54,406 nt of DNA from Bacillota bacterium (GTDB taxonomy: Bacteria; Bacillota; Clostridia; Lachnospirales; Cellulosilyticaceae): assembly GCA_023436395.1 (NCBI GenBank), contig JAEZJJ010000003.1:1-54406 (forward strand). The letters are read 5' to 3'. This document shows, piece after piece, positions 26,348-35,592 of this stretch (positions are counted from its first letter, which is position 1; each line of letters opens with the position of its first letter). The position numbers and the translations under genes were made by a program. The notes under the pieces were generated by a model, which was not told where the DNA came from, searched no databases, and saw only the letters and a list, made by a program, of their open reading frames with translations.

Positions 26348-29300
26348 ATGGTAACTCAAATGATAAAAACAAGAATAAAGCAGCTTCTATGCTATGCAAG
26401 TGTTCTGAGCTTAGTTTTTTCTATGGCAGGAAAAGTTTATGGACAAGATATTTCTTACTTAGGAGTTCGTGTAAAGCAAGTGGCATCAAGAGGAAATCAT
26501 ACAGTAATATTAGATGAAGAAGGGAATGTCTGGGCATGGGGAGCTAATGAGAAGGGTCAGCTGGGTGATGGTAGTATAACTGATGACAAGAGTAAACCAG
26601 TAGCTGTATACAAGCAAACAAATTTAGGGAAGGTAAAGCAAGTAGCAGTAGGTAGGCAGCATACAGTAGTATTAGATGATGCAGGGAACGTCTGGACATG
26701 GGGAGATAATGAGATGGGGCAGCTGGGTGATGGTACAACCGTGGGCCAGAGCCAGAGAAAACCTATGGAAGTAAGCAAGAAAACTGGATTAGGGAAAGTT
26801 ACGCAAATAGCAGCAGGTGAGAAGCATACAGTAGCGTTAGATGATGAAGGCAATGTCTGGACATGGGGATATAATGAGATGGGGCAGCTGGGTGATGGTA
26901 CAACTGAGCACAAGAGTAAACCAGTGGCTGTAAGCAAGGAAACAGGATTAGGGAAAGTTACGCAAATAGCTGCAGGTGTGTATCATACAGTAGCGTTAGA
27001 TGATGAAGGCAATGTCTGGACATGGGGGAGTAATAGGAATGGTCAACTGGGTGATGGTACAACTGAGTACAAGAGTAAACCAGTGGCTGTAAGCAAGGAA
27101 ACAGGATTAGTGAAAGTTACGCAAATAGCAGCAGGTGTGTATCATACAGTAGCATTAGATGATGAAGGCAATGTCTGGACATGGGGGGATAATTATTTTG
27201 GTCAGCTAGGGGATGATACAAGGCAGAACGAGAAGAAACCAAAGAAAACAACATTAGAGAAAGTAAAGAAAATAGCAGCAGGTTATGATCATACAGCAGT
27301 GATAGATGAAGAAGGGAATGTCTGGACATGGGGGTATAATTTATATGGTCAGTTAGGTGATGGTACATTAGATAGGATAAAGGGTAACCCCGTGGCTGTA
27401 AGCAAGGAAACAGGATTAGAGAAAGCAGAGCAAATAGCAGCAGGTTTGAATCATACAGTAGCGCTAGATAATGAAGGGAATGTTTGGACATGGGGGTATA
27501 ATGATCTTGGTCAGCTGGGTGATGAGAGTAAAGAAAGTAGCAGTGTACCAGTTCAATCACTTATTTACACCATAGAAGTTGAACTTACAGCAGATATGTC
27601 AGAGAACGATGTAGAGCATGATCTAGAAATCACCTTCTTGCCTAATAGAACCTTTGAAAACCATATTAATGGGGTAAAGGTCAATGGAGTTTCTTTAAAG
27701 AAAGAAGACTATAAAGCAGAAAGTGGAAAGATAACTCTGTTGCAAAGTGACACTAATCCTGAGTTAAGAAAAGCAGGAAATGCAGAAATTACAGTAAGTG
27801 CAGAATATTATCCGGATTCTAAGGTAAATCAAACCATTAATGCTTGCAAGCCACATCATATGGAATTAGAACAGGATATTACATCACCTATAGCAAACAA
27901 AGAGCCTTTTAATAAACAACCTGTGATTCATATAGTAGACAATTATGGCAACCTTTGCATAAATGACAATACAACACAGATGACGGTATCCAAAAAAGAC
28001 AGCGGGGATTGGACACTTGCCGGTACAACAACAGCAGTAGCCATGGGAGGAATAGTGACATTTACAGACCTTAAAGCCATAAATGATGACAAGGTAGAAG
28101 GGGCACAACTTAGTTTTAGTTCTACTGATCTTGGTGAAATATCTAGCTCAGAAGTTATATTACCTGCAGAATTATCACTAGATGTTCCTCAGATTGAATC
28201 AGTAGAAGAAGGTGATGGGAGTGTAACACTAGCTTGGAGAGAAGCAGAAGGGGCACGTAGTTATGAAGTCTATGTGAGTACAAAGTCACAGTCTTACACA
28301 ACACCTGCAGCACTTACAATAAACACAGTACATAGCTATGAGATAACAGGACTAGAGAACAGAACAATCTATTATTTTGTAGTAAGAGCAGTTAATGAAG
28401 GCGGAAGAAGAAGTGATTATTCCAATGAAGTAAGTGCAGTGCCAAGGACAGTGCCAGCACCTCCAAGAAATGTTAAGGCTACAGCGTCTAATAAAAAAGC
28501 AGTTATAAGCTTTGATGAGCCGTTAGATAATGGAGGAAGCCCAATACTAAAATATGTAGTCACTTCATCCCCAGGCAATATAGTAGCTGAAGGAACAAAG
28601 AGTCCTATTACAGTTAATGGACTTACAAATGAAACAAGTTATACCTTTACAGTAAAGGCAATCAATAAAGCAGGTGCTAGTCATGAATCAGAACCTACCA
28701 ATCCTGTAGTACCAAAAGGATCTTCAGGAGGTGGCGGTGGTACCACAGGAGGAAGTGGAGGAGCTACTTCCGACGACCAAAAAGAAAGTGATAAAGACGT
28801 ATTAGCCCAAGGTAAGAAAGAGAACCATGATTCAAAAGTAGATATAGTCATGGAGATTAATGGAAAGCCAGTTAAAAATATAGCACAAGTTATCTTAAGG
28901 ACACAGAATGGGAAAAGAGTAGGAGAACTTATATTAGATGAAGCGAAACTTAAAGAAGTGATTAAGCAAGAAACACAAACAACTGGTCAAGTAGCTATCA
29001 GATTTGTTTTTGATAAAGAACAAGATGGAATAGAGATAGAACAGATCATTTATAATATAAGTAAAGAGGTGGCTAAATATAGTGGTTATGTTGAGCTTCG
29101 CATTCCTCTTTCAGGGAATATGGATAAAGATAAATTCTTCAATGACATGAAAGGACACTGGGCAGAGGACATAGTGAATAACCTAGCATCAAGGCTCATT
29201 CTAGATAGTGATGGAAAAGAAAACTTTGAGCCAAATAAAAAGACCACTAGGAAAGAATTTGCAGTGATCATAACCAAAGCCCTTGGACTTATGCAAAAAG

Positions 29301-29701
29301 GAGCAGGAAAAGATCTCTTTAGTGATATATCCAAAGAAGATAATTACTATGATGCAGTGACCATAGCTTATGAATACGGAATTATCTCTGGCTATGGAGA
29401 TGGAAGTTTTATGCCAGACAAGGAGATTACAAGGGAAGAAGCTATGGGTATGATGATAAGGGCAATGAAAGCAGTAGGCATAGAAATATCATTAGATGAA
29501 GAAGAAATAAATAGCCTTCTTTCACGTTACCCAGACAACAGCAGTATTTCTCCTTGGGCGAGGGAGTACGTAGCGATATGTACAAAACTGGGCATTGTAA
29601 CAGGCAGAAATGATAAAATGATAGTGCCAAAGGATTCTATATCAATGGCAGAAATGGCAGTGGTGATTGAGAAGCTGCTTAGAGCATTGGATTTAATCTA
29701 G
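26348..29701 (+). CDS. Secreted S-layer-anchored protein: RCC1 propeller, two FN3, three SLH domains
   Basis: About 1117 aa from ATG 26348 (GAGGAGGAG just upstream); the frame is open further up but has no ribosome site. Order: signal peptide (MVTQMIKTRIKQ... LSLVFSMAGKVYG); seven RCC1 repeats (roughly residues 35-400), each with the pattern HTVxLDxEGNVWTWGxNxxGQLGDG, enough for one seven-bladed propeller; a middle region; two fibronectin type III domains (about 610-800); a Gly-rich linker; a ~120-aa domain; and three C-terminal SLH repeats (FNDMKGHWAED, LFSDISKEDNYYDAV, YPDNSSISPWAREY). SLH domains bind secondary cell-wall polymer, so the propeller is displayed on the cell surface. Binding partner unknown. 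Confidence 0.93.
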   Translation: MVTQMIKTRIKQLLCYASVLSLVFSMAGKVYGQDISYLGVRVKQVASRGNHTVILDEEGNVWAWGANEKGQLGDGSITDDKSKPVAVYKQTNLGKVKQVAVGRQHTVVLDDAGNVWTWGDNEMGQLGDGTTVGQSQRKPMEVSKKTGLGKVTQIAAGEKHTVALDDEGNVWTWGYNEMGQLGDGTTEHKSKPVAVSKETGLGKVTQIAAGVYHTVALDDEGNVWTWGSNRNGQLGDGTTEYKSKPVAVSKETGLVKVTQIAAGVYHTVALDDEGNVWTWGDNYFGQLGDDTRQNEKKPKKTTLEKVKKIAAGYDHTAVIDEEGNVWTWGYNLYGQLGDGTLDRIKGNPVAVSKETGLEKAEQIAAGLNHTVALDNEGNVWTWGYNDLGQLGDESKESSSVPVQSLIYTIEVELTADMSENDVEHDLEITFLPNRTFENHINGVKVNGVSLKKEDYKAESGKITLLQSDTNPELRKAGNAEITVSAEYYPDSKVNQTINACKPHHMELEQDITSPIANKEPFNKQPVIHIVDNYGNLCINDNTTQMTVSKKDSGDWTLAGTTTAVAMGGIVTFTDLKAINDDKVEGAQLSFSSTDLGEISSSEVILPAELSLDVPQIESVEEGDGSVTLAWREAEGARSYEVYVSTKSQSYTTPAALTINTVHSYEITGLENRTIYYFVVRAVNEGGRRSDYSNEVSAVPRTVPAPPRNVKATASNKKAVISFDEPLDNGGSPILKYVVTSSPGNIVAEGTKSPITVNGLTNETSYTFTVKAINKAGASHESEPTNPVVPKGSSGGGGGTTGGSGGATSDDQKESDKDVLAQGKKENHDSKVDIVMEINGKPVKNIAQVILRTQNGKRVGELILDEAKLKEVIKQETQTTGQVAIRFVFDKEQDGIEIEQIIYNISKEVAKYSGYVELRIPLSGNMDKDKFFNDMKGHWAEDIVNNLASRLILDSDGKENFEPNKKTTRKEFAVIITKALGLMQKGAGKDLFSDISKEDNYYDAVTIAYEYGIISGYGDGSFMPDKEITREEAMGMMIRAMKAVGIEISLDEEEINSLLSRYPDNSSISPWAREYVAICTKLGIVTGRNDKMIVPKDSISMAEMAVVIEKLLRALDLI
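26466..27560 (+). repeat. Tandem ~155-bp DNA repeats encoding the RCC1 blades
   Basis: Seven imperfect copies. Copies 3, 4 and 5 are close to identical over stretches of more than 80 bp (for example around 26930-27010 and 27090-27170), which points to recent duplication or conversion between blades and makes the copy number prone to change. Confidence 0.85.
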
Positions 29702-29740
29702 AGAAAATGGACTTAAAAAGGCATTAAGAAGATAATAAAA

Positions 29741-29799
29741 AGCTCTTTCCTTGCCTAGAATGAGGCATTATCATTCAAAGCAGGAAGGAGCCTTTTTTA
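29741..29799 (+). terminator. Terminator of the RCC1/SLH gene
   Basis: AGCTCTTTCCTTGC and GCAGGAAGGAGCC form an imperfect 13-14-bp stem followed by TTTTTT. The next ~190 bp (29800-29989) are AT-rich. They hold an open frame without a start codon (29812-29916, ending in a hydrophobic stretch) that may be a gene remnant. Confidence 0.7.
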
Positions 29800-29989
29800 T
29801 TTAATCTTTACTTATTAGATCCAAATTGGAATGGTGGCAGTACTGTGCCGTATATTATAGTAAATATAATTATGACAATATATATCGGAATATTGATTTA
29901 TTATATTAAAAAATAAAATCATCAGAATAAAAAGAGTGTTTATATTTATGAAAAAATGGATAGGTCTAAAAATAGAAAGGATTTAGCTT

Positions 29990-30508
29990 ATGAAACAAAT
30001 CATTAAGTTCTTGATATTACTTATTGTACCACTAATGATAATCTTCTTAGTATACATATATGATATTAAAATTAGTGAAAGAAAGATTGATCGCTTCTGG
30101 AGTGAAATTGATTCTATATTAGGTAGTAAGTCTGGAATTGAAAATACTCAATTTTCTAGCATAATAAAGTATGAATATTTTTCAAATGAATATCATAAGA
30201 AAATTAGTAAAGAAGACTATGAAAAGATTAATGCTATTAAAGAAGCAGCAGAGTTATTTAATGCCATTGATATAAATGTAAATATTAATTCATTTAATGA
30301 ATATAGATATAGTGATACAGATGCATTCAAAACTCCTATTGGTAATATTTATAGGGTTAGTGAAGGGAAATCTATTATTATAATTTATCATGTAATTGTA
30401 GGAATAGAAGGGCTTAATGCTGTTATTAAAAAGATTAATATTGAAGTAAATGATTTATTAGGGGATATCTCAATGCACTCCGGTATACATTCTCTTACTA
30501 ACGCATAA
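29990..30508 (+). CDS. Hypothetical protein with N-terminal membrane anchor
   Basis: 172 aa. One hydrophobic segment at residues 5-24 with charged ends is a signal anchor; the rest is hydrophilic and predicted to be extracytoplasmic. GAAAGG lies about 8 bp before the ATG. No recognised domain or partner. Confidence 0.6.
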   Translation: MKQIIKFLILLIVPLMIIFLVYIYDIKISERKIDRFWSEIDSILGSKSGIENTQFSSIIKYEYFSNEYHKKISKEDYEKINAIKEAAELFNAIDINVNINSFNEYRYSDTDAFKTPIGNIYRVSEGKSIIIIYHVIVGIEGLNAVIKKINIEVNDLLGDISMHSGIHSLTNA

Positions 30509-30542
30509 TAGTTTTTTGCCTTTAGTTTCCTTTTACACAAAA

Positions 30543-30586
30543 ACACACTATCCTTCTCTAAAATAAATGAGAAATAAATAGTGTGT
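30543..30586. terminator. Hairpin between convergent genes (29990 + and lexA -)
   Basis: ACACACTAT and ATAGTGTGT (9 bp) enclose an inner TTCTC/GAGAA stem. U runs are weak on both strands, so the terminator call is moderate. Confidence 0.5.
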
Positions 30587-30607
30587 AGATTTTCAAACCT
30601 TTGATGA

Positions 30608-31219
30608 TTAATAAAGACGTACTAATCCAATCACTTTTCCAAGGATTTTAACATCTATGCAATAAATGGGCTCCATACTATCATTTTCTGGTTGGAGCCT
30701 TATACAATTCTTTTCTTTAAAGAAGCGTTTAACCGTCACTTCGTCTTCAATAAGTGCAACCACAATATCACCATTGTGTGCAGAGTCTTGATGGCGTACA
30801 ATGATTTGATCCCCATCTAAGATACCTGCATTAATCATACTTGTTCCCTTGACATTAAGCATAAATGTTTCTTCATGACGTGTAAGATGTTTAGGGAGTG
30901 GAAAGTATTCTTCTATATTTTCAACAGCTAAAATAGGCGCACCAGCAGTTACTTTACCTAAAACAGGGACAGCACTAACATGATCTTCTAACCAGTTCAT
31001 TTCCTCATCTAGGACTTCAATCGTACGAGGTTTACTTGGATCACGTTTGATAAATCCCTTTTTTTCTAATGTATTTAAATGGCTATGCACAGTAGAGGTA
31101 GAGCTTAATCCTACAGCAATACATAGTTCACGGACTGATGGTGGATAGCCTTTTTGTTTTAAGCTTTCTTTAATGCATGATAAAATCTGTTGTTGCTTTG
31201 GTGTTAATGTTTCGTCCAT
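30608..31219 (-). CDS. lexA: SOS repressor LexA
   Basis: 203 aa. The N-terminal winged helix-turn-helix (TPKQQQILSCIKESLKQKGYPPSVREL...STVHSHLNTLEKKGFI) reads DNA. The C-terminal S24 peptidase domain has the self-cleavage Ala-Gly in KVTAGAPIL, the catalytic Ser in GTSMINAGI and the Lys in EVTVKRFF. I start at ATG 31219 (MDETLTPKQQ), with GAGGG 7 bp upstream, rather than the in-frame ATG at 31252. A LexA box at 31281-31292 lies about 60 bp upstream, showing autoregulation. RecA-stimulated autocleavage would derepress this gene and the Pol IV operon at 45.5 kb. Confidence 0.97.
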   Translation of the reverse strand: MDETLTPKQQQILSCIKESLKQKGYPPSVRELCIAVGLSSTSTVHSHLNTLEKKGFIKRDPSKPRTIEVLDEEMNWLEDHVSAVPVLGKVTAGAPILAVENIEEYFPLPKHLTRHEETFMLNVKGTSMINAGILDGDQIIVRHQDSAHNGDIVVALIEDEVTVKRFFKEKNCIRLQPENDSMEPIYCIDVKILGKVIGLVRLY

Positions 31220-31280
31220 ACATATCCCTCTATCTTCTAATAAAATATACATTATTATACCATGATTTTAAATGAATAGC

Positions 31281-31292
31281 AAACATATGTTC
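31281..31292 (-). promoter_or_regulatory. LexA box of lexA
   Basis: On the minus strand the bases read GAACATATGTTT, matching the Gram-positive SOS operator (GAAC-N4-GTTY). It overlaps the stop-proximal end of the recombinase gene and lies upstream of lexA. Confidence 0.85.
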
Positions 31293-32399
31293 TTATTCTT
31301 CTCTGAGCTTAATAATAGAAGCAGCATAACGCTTTCTGGCATCATCCATTTGGGCATAGTGTTTTTTAGTTGTATTGATATCCTTGTGTCCTAAAACATC
31401 TGCCACTAAGTAAATATCTCCTGTCTCTTGATAAAGCTGAGTACCGTAAGTAGAACGTAATTTATGAGGCGTAATTTTTTTAAGTTGTGTGACTAAACTA
31501 CTATATTTTTTAACTAAAAGTTGCACACTACGTACAGAAATACGTTTGTTTTGTAGGGAAAGAAACAGAGGATGATCGATATCCTTACAGGTTTTTGTAC
31601 GCCTTTCCGTTAAATAATCTCGTAAGATTTTTTCCACTTCTGAGCTAAAGTAAATGATCGTTTCATTTCCACCTTTACGAGTAATTTTAATCCCATTATA
31701 GTTAAAATCAATATCTTCTATATTGATCCCTACACATTCTGAAACACGAATTCCTGTCCCCAGTAAAACAGCCACAATAGCTAAATCTCTTTTTCTTGTA
31801 AATTCATGATAAATTTTTTGTTTCTCAGTGAGTTGTTCCCCTGATTCGACTACATCCAGTAGTTTAGCAATTTCGTCTACCTCTAATTTGATAATCGGTT
31901 TTTCATAAATTCTGGGCATATCTACAAGAGAAGTAGGATTATGTAGAATACGTTGCTGCTTATAGAAATAGTTATAGAGGGTTTTAATAGAAGCAAGTTT
32001 TCTAGCTTTACCTGTTTGACCATTTTGATGATATTGATTACTTGGTAAATCTTTTTGGGCAGCATCAGGAGAGAGTGGTGCATAACCCATACGCTCTTTT
32101 GAATTGGTTTCATAATAGGAAAGATATTCTAAGTAACGCTCAATATCTCTAGGTGTAACGCCTTCTAGCTGCTTTAAGGTAATTTCTGCAATAGAAGAAA
32201 GGCTCTTAAGTTCTGGGAGGGTTTCATGTAAATAGTTGAGATAAACACGAATATCATAAGCATAAGCAAGGCGTGTATTGGCACTACTGATATGCTCTAT
32301 CCCTCGAAAGAAATCAAAGATATAAGGGGGAAGTGCTTGGAGCAATTCCCTAGTTTTAAGTGTGACATACTTTTGACGACGTTCTTGATAACTGGCCAT
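31293..32399 (-). CDS. Tyrosine recombinase (XerC/D-like integrase)
   Basis: 368 aa. The N-terminal SAM-like core-binding domain spans about residues 25-150. The catalytic domain shows the first Arg in LGTGIRVSECVGI, HKLRSTYG (His and second Arg), the LGHKDINTTKKHYAQ block with the second His, and the nucleophile Tyr. All catalytic positions appear present. It begins directly after the TtcA-like stop (bases 32399/32400), with AAGGAAGGAG upstream, and sits next to lexA with no other phage genes. A chromosomal role such as dimer resolution is likelier than a prophage, but dif is not visible here. Confidence 0.85.
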   Translation of the reverse strand: MASYQERRQKYVTLKTRELLQALPPYIFDFFRGIEHISSANTRLAYAYDIRVYLNYLHETLPELKSLSSIAEITLKQLEGVTPRDIERYLEYLSYYETNSKERMGYAPLSPDAAQKDLPSNQYHQNGQTGKARKLASIKTLYNYFYKQQRILHNPTSLVDMPRIYEKPIIKLEVDEIAKLLDVVESGEQLTEKQKIYHEFTRKRDLAIVAVLLGTGIRVSECVGINIEDIDFNYNGIKITRKGGNETIIYFSSEVEKILRDYLTERRTKTCKDIDHPLFLSLQNKRISVRSVQLLVKKYSSLVTQLKKITPHKLRSTYGTQLYQETGDIYLVADVLGHKDINTTKKHYAQMDDARKRYAASIIKLREE

Positions 32400-33128
32400 T
32401 TATTGTGCTCCTTCCTTTTTCCATCCTTCAATAGTGCTTCTTTGAATAGCTCCGAACAAATGTTCGTGTATCTTTGGGATGTCTTTTTGTAAACTGGCAA
32501 TAAGTTCTTTTGTGGTTTCTCTTTTCGTTTTTCCATCGACAGGACAAGGACTTTTAACTACAGGGAGATTCTCTTTTTTAACAAAGCCTCGAATATCCAT
32601 TTCAGGTGTATAGATGAGTGGACGAATAATATGCAAATCTACTTGATCCATATAAGTCACAGGTGCCATTGTATGAATATGTCCTTCATAGAAGAGAGAC
32701 ATTAATAGGGTCTCATTAATATCATCTTTATTATGACCAAGGGCAACTTTATTGCAGCCCATTCTTTTGGCTTCTTGATAAAGTGCACCCTTACGCATTT
32801 TAGAGCAAAGAGAACATGGATTAGATTCCTTACGTTCTTCAAACACAATTTGGGCAATTTGGGTTTCACATCTATAAAAGGGAACACCGAGTGTATCAAA
32901 AAAGGCTTGTACCTCTGATAAGTCAAAGTTATCAAATCCTAAGGAAACCGTCATGCCCATTAATTCGAAAGATTTAGGATAGAAGCGCTTAAGGTGACTA
33001 AGGGCCAAGGCAAGAGCTAAACTATCCTTGCCACCAGAGATACCAATAGCGATACGGTCACCTTCTTCTATCATATGATAATCTTGGACAGCACGTCTTA
33101 CGTAGCTGAGTAAATGTTGTAGTTGCAT
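32400..33128 (-). CDS. TtcA-like tRNA thiolation ATPase, second paralogue
   Basis: 242 aa PP-loop ATPase: ISGGKDSLALALAL, the Cys pair SNPCSLCSKMRKG, GHNKDDINETLLM, and SPCPVDGKTKRE near the C-terminus. Same architecture as the protein at 1782-2621 but with only one cysteine in the last cluster (SPCP against CACRF...C), so the cofactor ligands may differ. It runs straight into the recombinase gene with no gap. The tRNA target is not known. Confidence 0.8.
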   Translation of the reverse strand: MQLQHLLSYVRRAVQDYHMIEEGDRIAIGISGGKDSLALALALSHLKRFYPKSFELMGMTVSLGFDNFDLSEVQAFFDTLGVPFYRCETQIAQIVFEERKESNPCSLCSKMRKGALYQEAKRMGCNKVALGHNKDDINETLLMSLFYEGHIHTMAPVTYMDQVDLHIIRPLIYTPEMDIRGFVKKENLPVVKSPCPVDGKTKRETTKELIASLQKDIPKIHEHLFGAIQRSTIEGWKKEGAQ

Positions 33129-33262
33129 TGTGTATCCTCCATCAACTATGCGTTAAAGTTTTTATTAGTATACCACAAAACCCTTTCTCCTTAAACGATG
33201 TTAGGATAATAGATTTTATGATATGATACAAATAATATAAGGAGTGAAAGAAGGAGAAGACA

Positions 33263-34114
33263 ATGAAAATAGATATGCATGTTCATATCACACCACCAGA
33301 CTTAATGAAAGACTATCAAAAAATTGGAGAAAGAGAGCCTTACTTTCAGCTACTATCAAGTAGTCCACAAAATAAATTTGTCACAGCAGAAGAAGTTATC
33401 ATGCATATGGAACAAGTGGGGGTAGATCATTCCATAGTCTTTGGATTTGGTTTTCAAGATATGGGGCTTTGTCAGTATGTGAATGATTATGTCATAGAGA
33501 TGACGAGGAAATATAAGGGGCAACTCACTGGTTTTGCAGCCGTGGTACCCCAACATCCTAAGGTGGAACAAGAAATTGAACGGTGTTATCTAGAGGGACT
33601 AAGGGGGATAGGTGAACTTTTTCCAATAGGTCAGAATTTTAAAATAGAGGAATTAGCCCATACAGCACCAATGGCAAACTGTAGTAAACATTATCAAATG
33701 CCTATTCTATTGCATACCAATGAGCCAATAGGGCATCACTATATAGGGAAAACGGCAATTTCTTTTAATGCAATTGAGACCTTTATCACTCATCACCCTG
33801 ATCAACCGATTATTCTTGCACATTGGGGAGGTGGCATTTTTACTTATGAACTAATGAAAGAGATAAAAGAGAAATTTAAGAATGTTTACTATGATACAGC
33901 AGCAATGGTATTTTTATATGAAAAAAGCATCTATGATGTCGCTAAGGCAATTGGTATACAAGACAAAATTTTATTTGGAAGCGATTATCCCCTCGTATCT
34001 CCCAAACGTTATGAAAAGGGATTGTCAGAAAGTATGTTAACACCAACAGAACAAGCTGCTATTTTAGGGGAAAATGCAAAATCCCTTTTGGAACGTTGTC
34101 ATGTCATTTTATAG
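33263..34114 (+). CDS. Amidohydrolase family protein (amidohydrolase 2 type)
   Basis: 283 aa TIM-barrel metal hydrolase of the Amidohydro_2 (ACMS decarboxylase-like) family. The N-terminal metal motif DMHVHITP, the LLHTNEPIGHHY region, ILAHWGGG and the late Asp in LFGSDYPLVSP are all present. GAAGGAG precedes the ATG. The nuclease gene follows with a 19-bp gap, so the two may be co-transcribed. Substrate unknown. Confidence 0.85.
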   Translation: MKIDMHVHITPPDLMKDYQKIGEREPYFQLLSSSPQNKFVTAEEVIMHMEQVGVDHSIVFGFGFQDMGLCQYVNDYVIEMTRKYKGQLTGFAAVVPQHPKVEQEIERCYLEGLRGIGELFPIGQNFKIEELAHTAPMANCSKHYQMPILLHTNEPIGHHYIGKTAISFNAIETFITHHPDQPIILAHWGGGIFTYELMKEIKEKFKNVYYDTAAMVFLYEKSIYDVAKAIGIQDKILFGSDYPLVSPKRYEKGLSESMLTPTEQAAILGENAKSLLERCHVIL

Positions 34115-34133
34115 AGGAGCAATAGGTAACCAG

Positions 34134-35198
34134 ATGACATTTGAAGAACTTAAATTAGAAGCAAAGAAGTTACCGCTTTTACCAGGCGTTTATTTGATGA
34201 AAGACCATGAAGGTTATGTGATTTATGTAGGTAAATCTAAACATTTACGAAATAGAGTCAGTTCTTATTTTGGCAGTCTTAAACATGTTAAACCCAAAGT
34301 AAAAAGAATGGTAGCAGCAATTGATCATTTTGAATGGCAAGTAACAGATACTGAACTCGAGGCATTGTTGTTGGAATGCAAACTAATCAAGGAATATAAA
34401 CCTCTTTATAATAGGCTATTAAAGAACGACAAGAAATATCACTATATTCATATTCAAGTAGAAGCATCATTAGGGACCATTCAAGCTGTTTATGAAAAAG
34501 GAAAAGCAGGTGTTTATTTTGGACCTTATGATCAAGGCATTGATTTAAACATAGCAGTAGAGGCACTTAAAGACTATTTTAAATTACCTCATCATTGTAA
34601 GGAGGGGATGGACATGGAAGAATGCCTTACCTATCGTTTACAACGCTGCATAGGTGCTTGTAACAAGGAAAATAAAGACAAGCATCAACAAGCACTTCAT
34701 GAGACAATAGATTTTTTAGAAGGAAACAACAATTCACCCCTTCAATTTTATGAAAGGGCTATGAAAAGAGCAAGTGAGGACTTAGATTTTGACAAAGCTG
34801 TATTATACAGAGAGATTTGGTATGCCTTAAAACGATTAGGTTATAGGCAGGAAGCCATTGCATTAAGTCTTGCGCAAACAAGAGGTATGGCACTTCTAGA
34901 TTGCCCTAAGGGCGGATATAAGCTTTATTTACTACGTGGGACAACCATTATAAAAAGTATTTACTTAGAGCAAAAACAACAAGAGTGCTTAGAGGGACGG
35001 TTGATTCAGTTGGGTGAGAGATATCTTAAAACACCTTTTGAGAAATGCTTTGCATTAGAAAAAGGGGAAATTGATCAAAGCCTTATTTTATATAATTATC
35101 TTATGAGTCAAGATACGGTATGCTATCGCCAAATTAGCAGTCTAAAAGACATCAAAAAAGCAAGTCATGACCTTATCACTGCAAAGGCTATCAATTAA
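34134..35198 (+). CDS. Short UvrC-like GIY-YIG nuclease
   Basis: 354 aa. The GIY-YIG domain opens LPLLPGVYLMKDHEGYVIYVGKSKHLRNRVSSYF and continues with ELEALLLECKLIKEYKPLYN, as in UvrC. The UVR-like helix pair lies near FYERAMKRASEDLDFDKAVLYREI. The C-terminal RNase-H-like nuclease and helix-hairpin-helix domains of full UvrC (~600 aa) are missing, so it makes at most the 3'-type incision, like the E. coli Cho protein. Start chosen at 34134 (MTFEELKLEAKK); in-frame ATGs at 34101 and 34074 overlap the upstream gene. No LexA box is seen in front. Confidence 0.82.
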   Translation: MTFEELKLEAKKLPLLPGVYLMKDHEGYVIYVGKSKHLRNRVSSYFGSLKHVKPKVKRMVAAIDHFEWQVTDTELEALLLECKLIKEYKPLYNRLLKNDKKYHYIHIQVEASLGTIQAVYEKGKAGVYFGPYDQGIDLNIAVEALKDYFKLPHHCKEGMDMEECLTYRLQRCIGACNKENKDKHQQALHETIDFLEGNNNSPLQFYERAMKRASEDLDFDKAVLYREIWYALKRLGYRQEAIALSLAQTRGMALLDCPKGGYKLYLLRGTTIIKSIYLEQKQQECLEGRLIQLGERYLKTPFEKCFALEKGEIDQSLILYNYLMSQDTVCYRQISSLKDIKKASHDLITAKAIN

Positions 35199-35592
35199 AT
35201 GAGAATAGAATAAAATAGGAAATCCCAATTGTAATTGTTATGCATTATAAAAAAGTATATATTAAAAGCAAATAGATAAAATAACAACTATAATAAATTT
35301 TCTGTAAATATATTACGGGTATTATTTTATTACCTTATAGTAAATTACTTTTCGTAAAACAGGCGTTTCGCGAATAGTATTTTACTATAGTAAACTTCTT
35401 TTTTTATAATATAATCTAACTATAATTTAATCATCTACTTTTATGTTTTATCATTGATAAGCTTTTATATCTGTTAATGATTTATTTTACTGTGTGGCTA
35501 AAATAAGTTATTATAGAGTTTCTATTAGCTATTAAATATAAAAACTCTATAATACTATAATATGTAAAGAAATTTTTGTAATTATTTTCAAA
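35199..35592. other. Gene-free AT-rich region with a TTTCGCGAA-centred fold
   Basis: No gene. The region holds GTTTCGCGAA at 35365-35374, inside an imperfect inverted repeat (TATAGTAAA at 35336-35344 with TTTACTATA at 35381-35389). It lies between the ends of the plus-strand nuclease gene and the minus-strand plsC gene. Confidence 0.45.

Noticed and set aside
29812..29916. A small membrane peptide after the RCC1/SLH terminator
   Set aside because: The frame has no usable ATG and opens inside the terminator; the one GTG lacks a Shine-Dalgarno. Possibly a decayed gene, not annotated as one.
31293..32399. A prophage or integrative element marked by the tyrosine recombinase
   Set aside because: Neighbours are lexA and a tRNA-modification gene packed without gaps, with no phage genes and no direct repeats seen at the ends.
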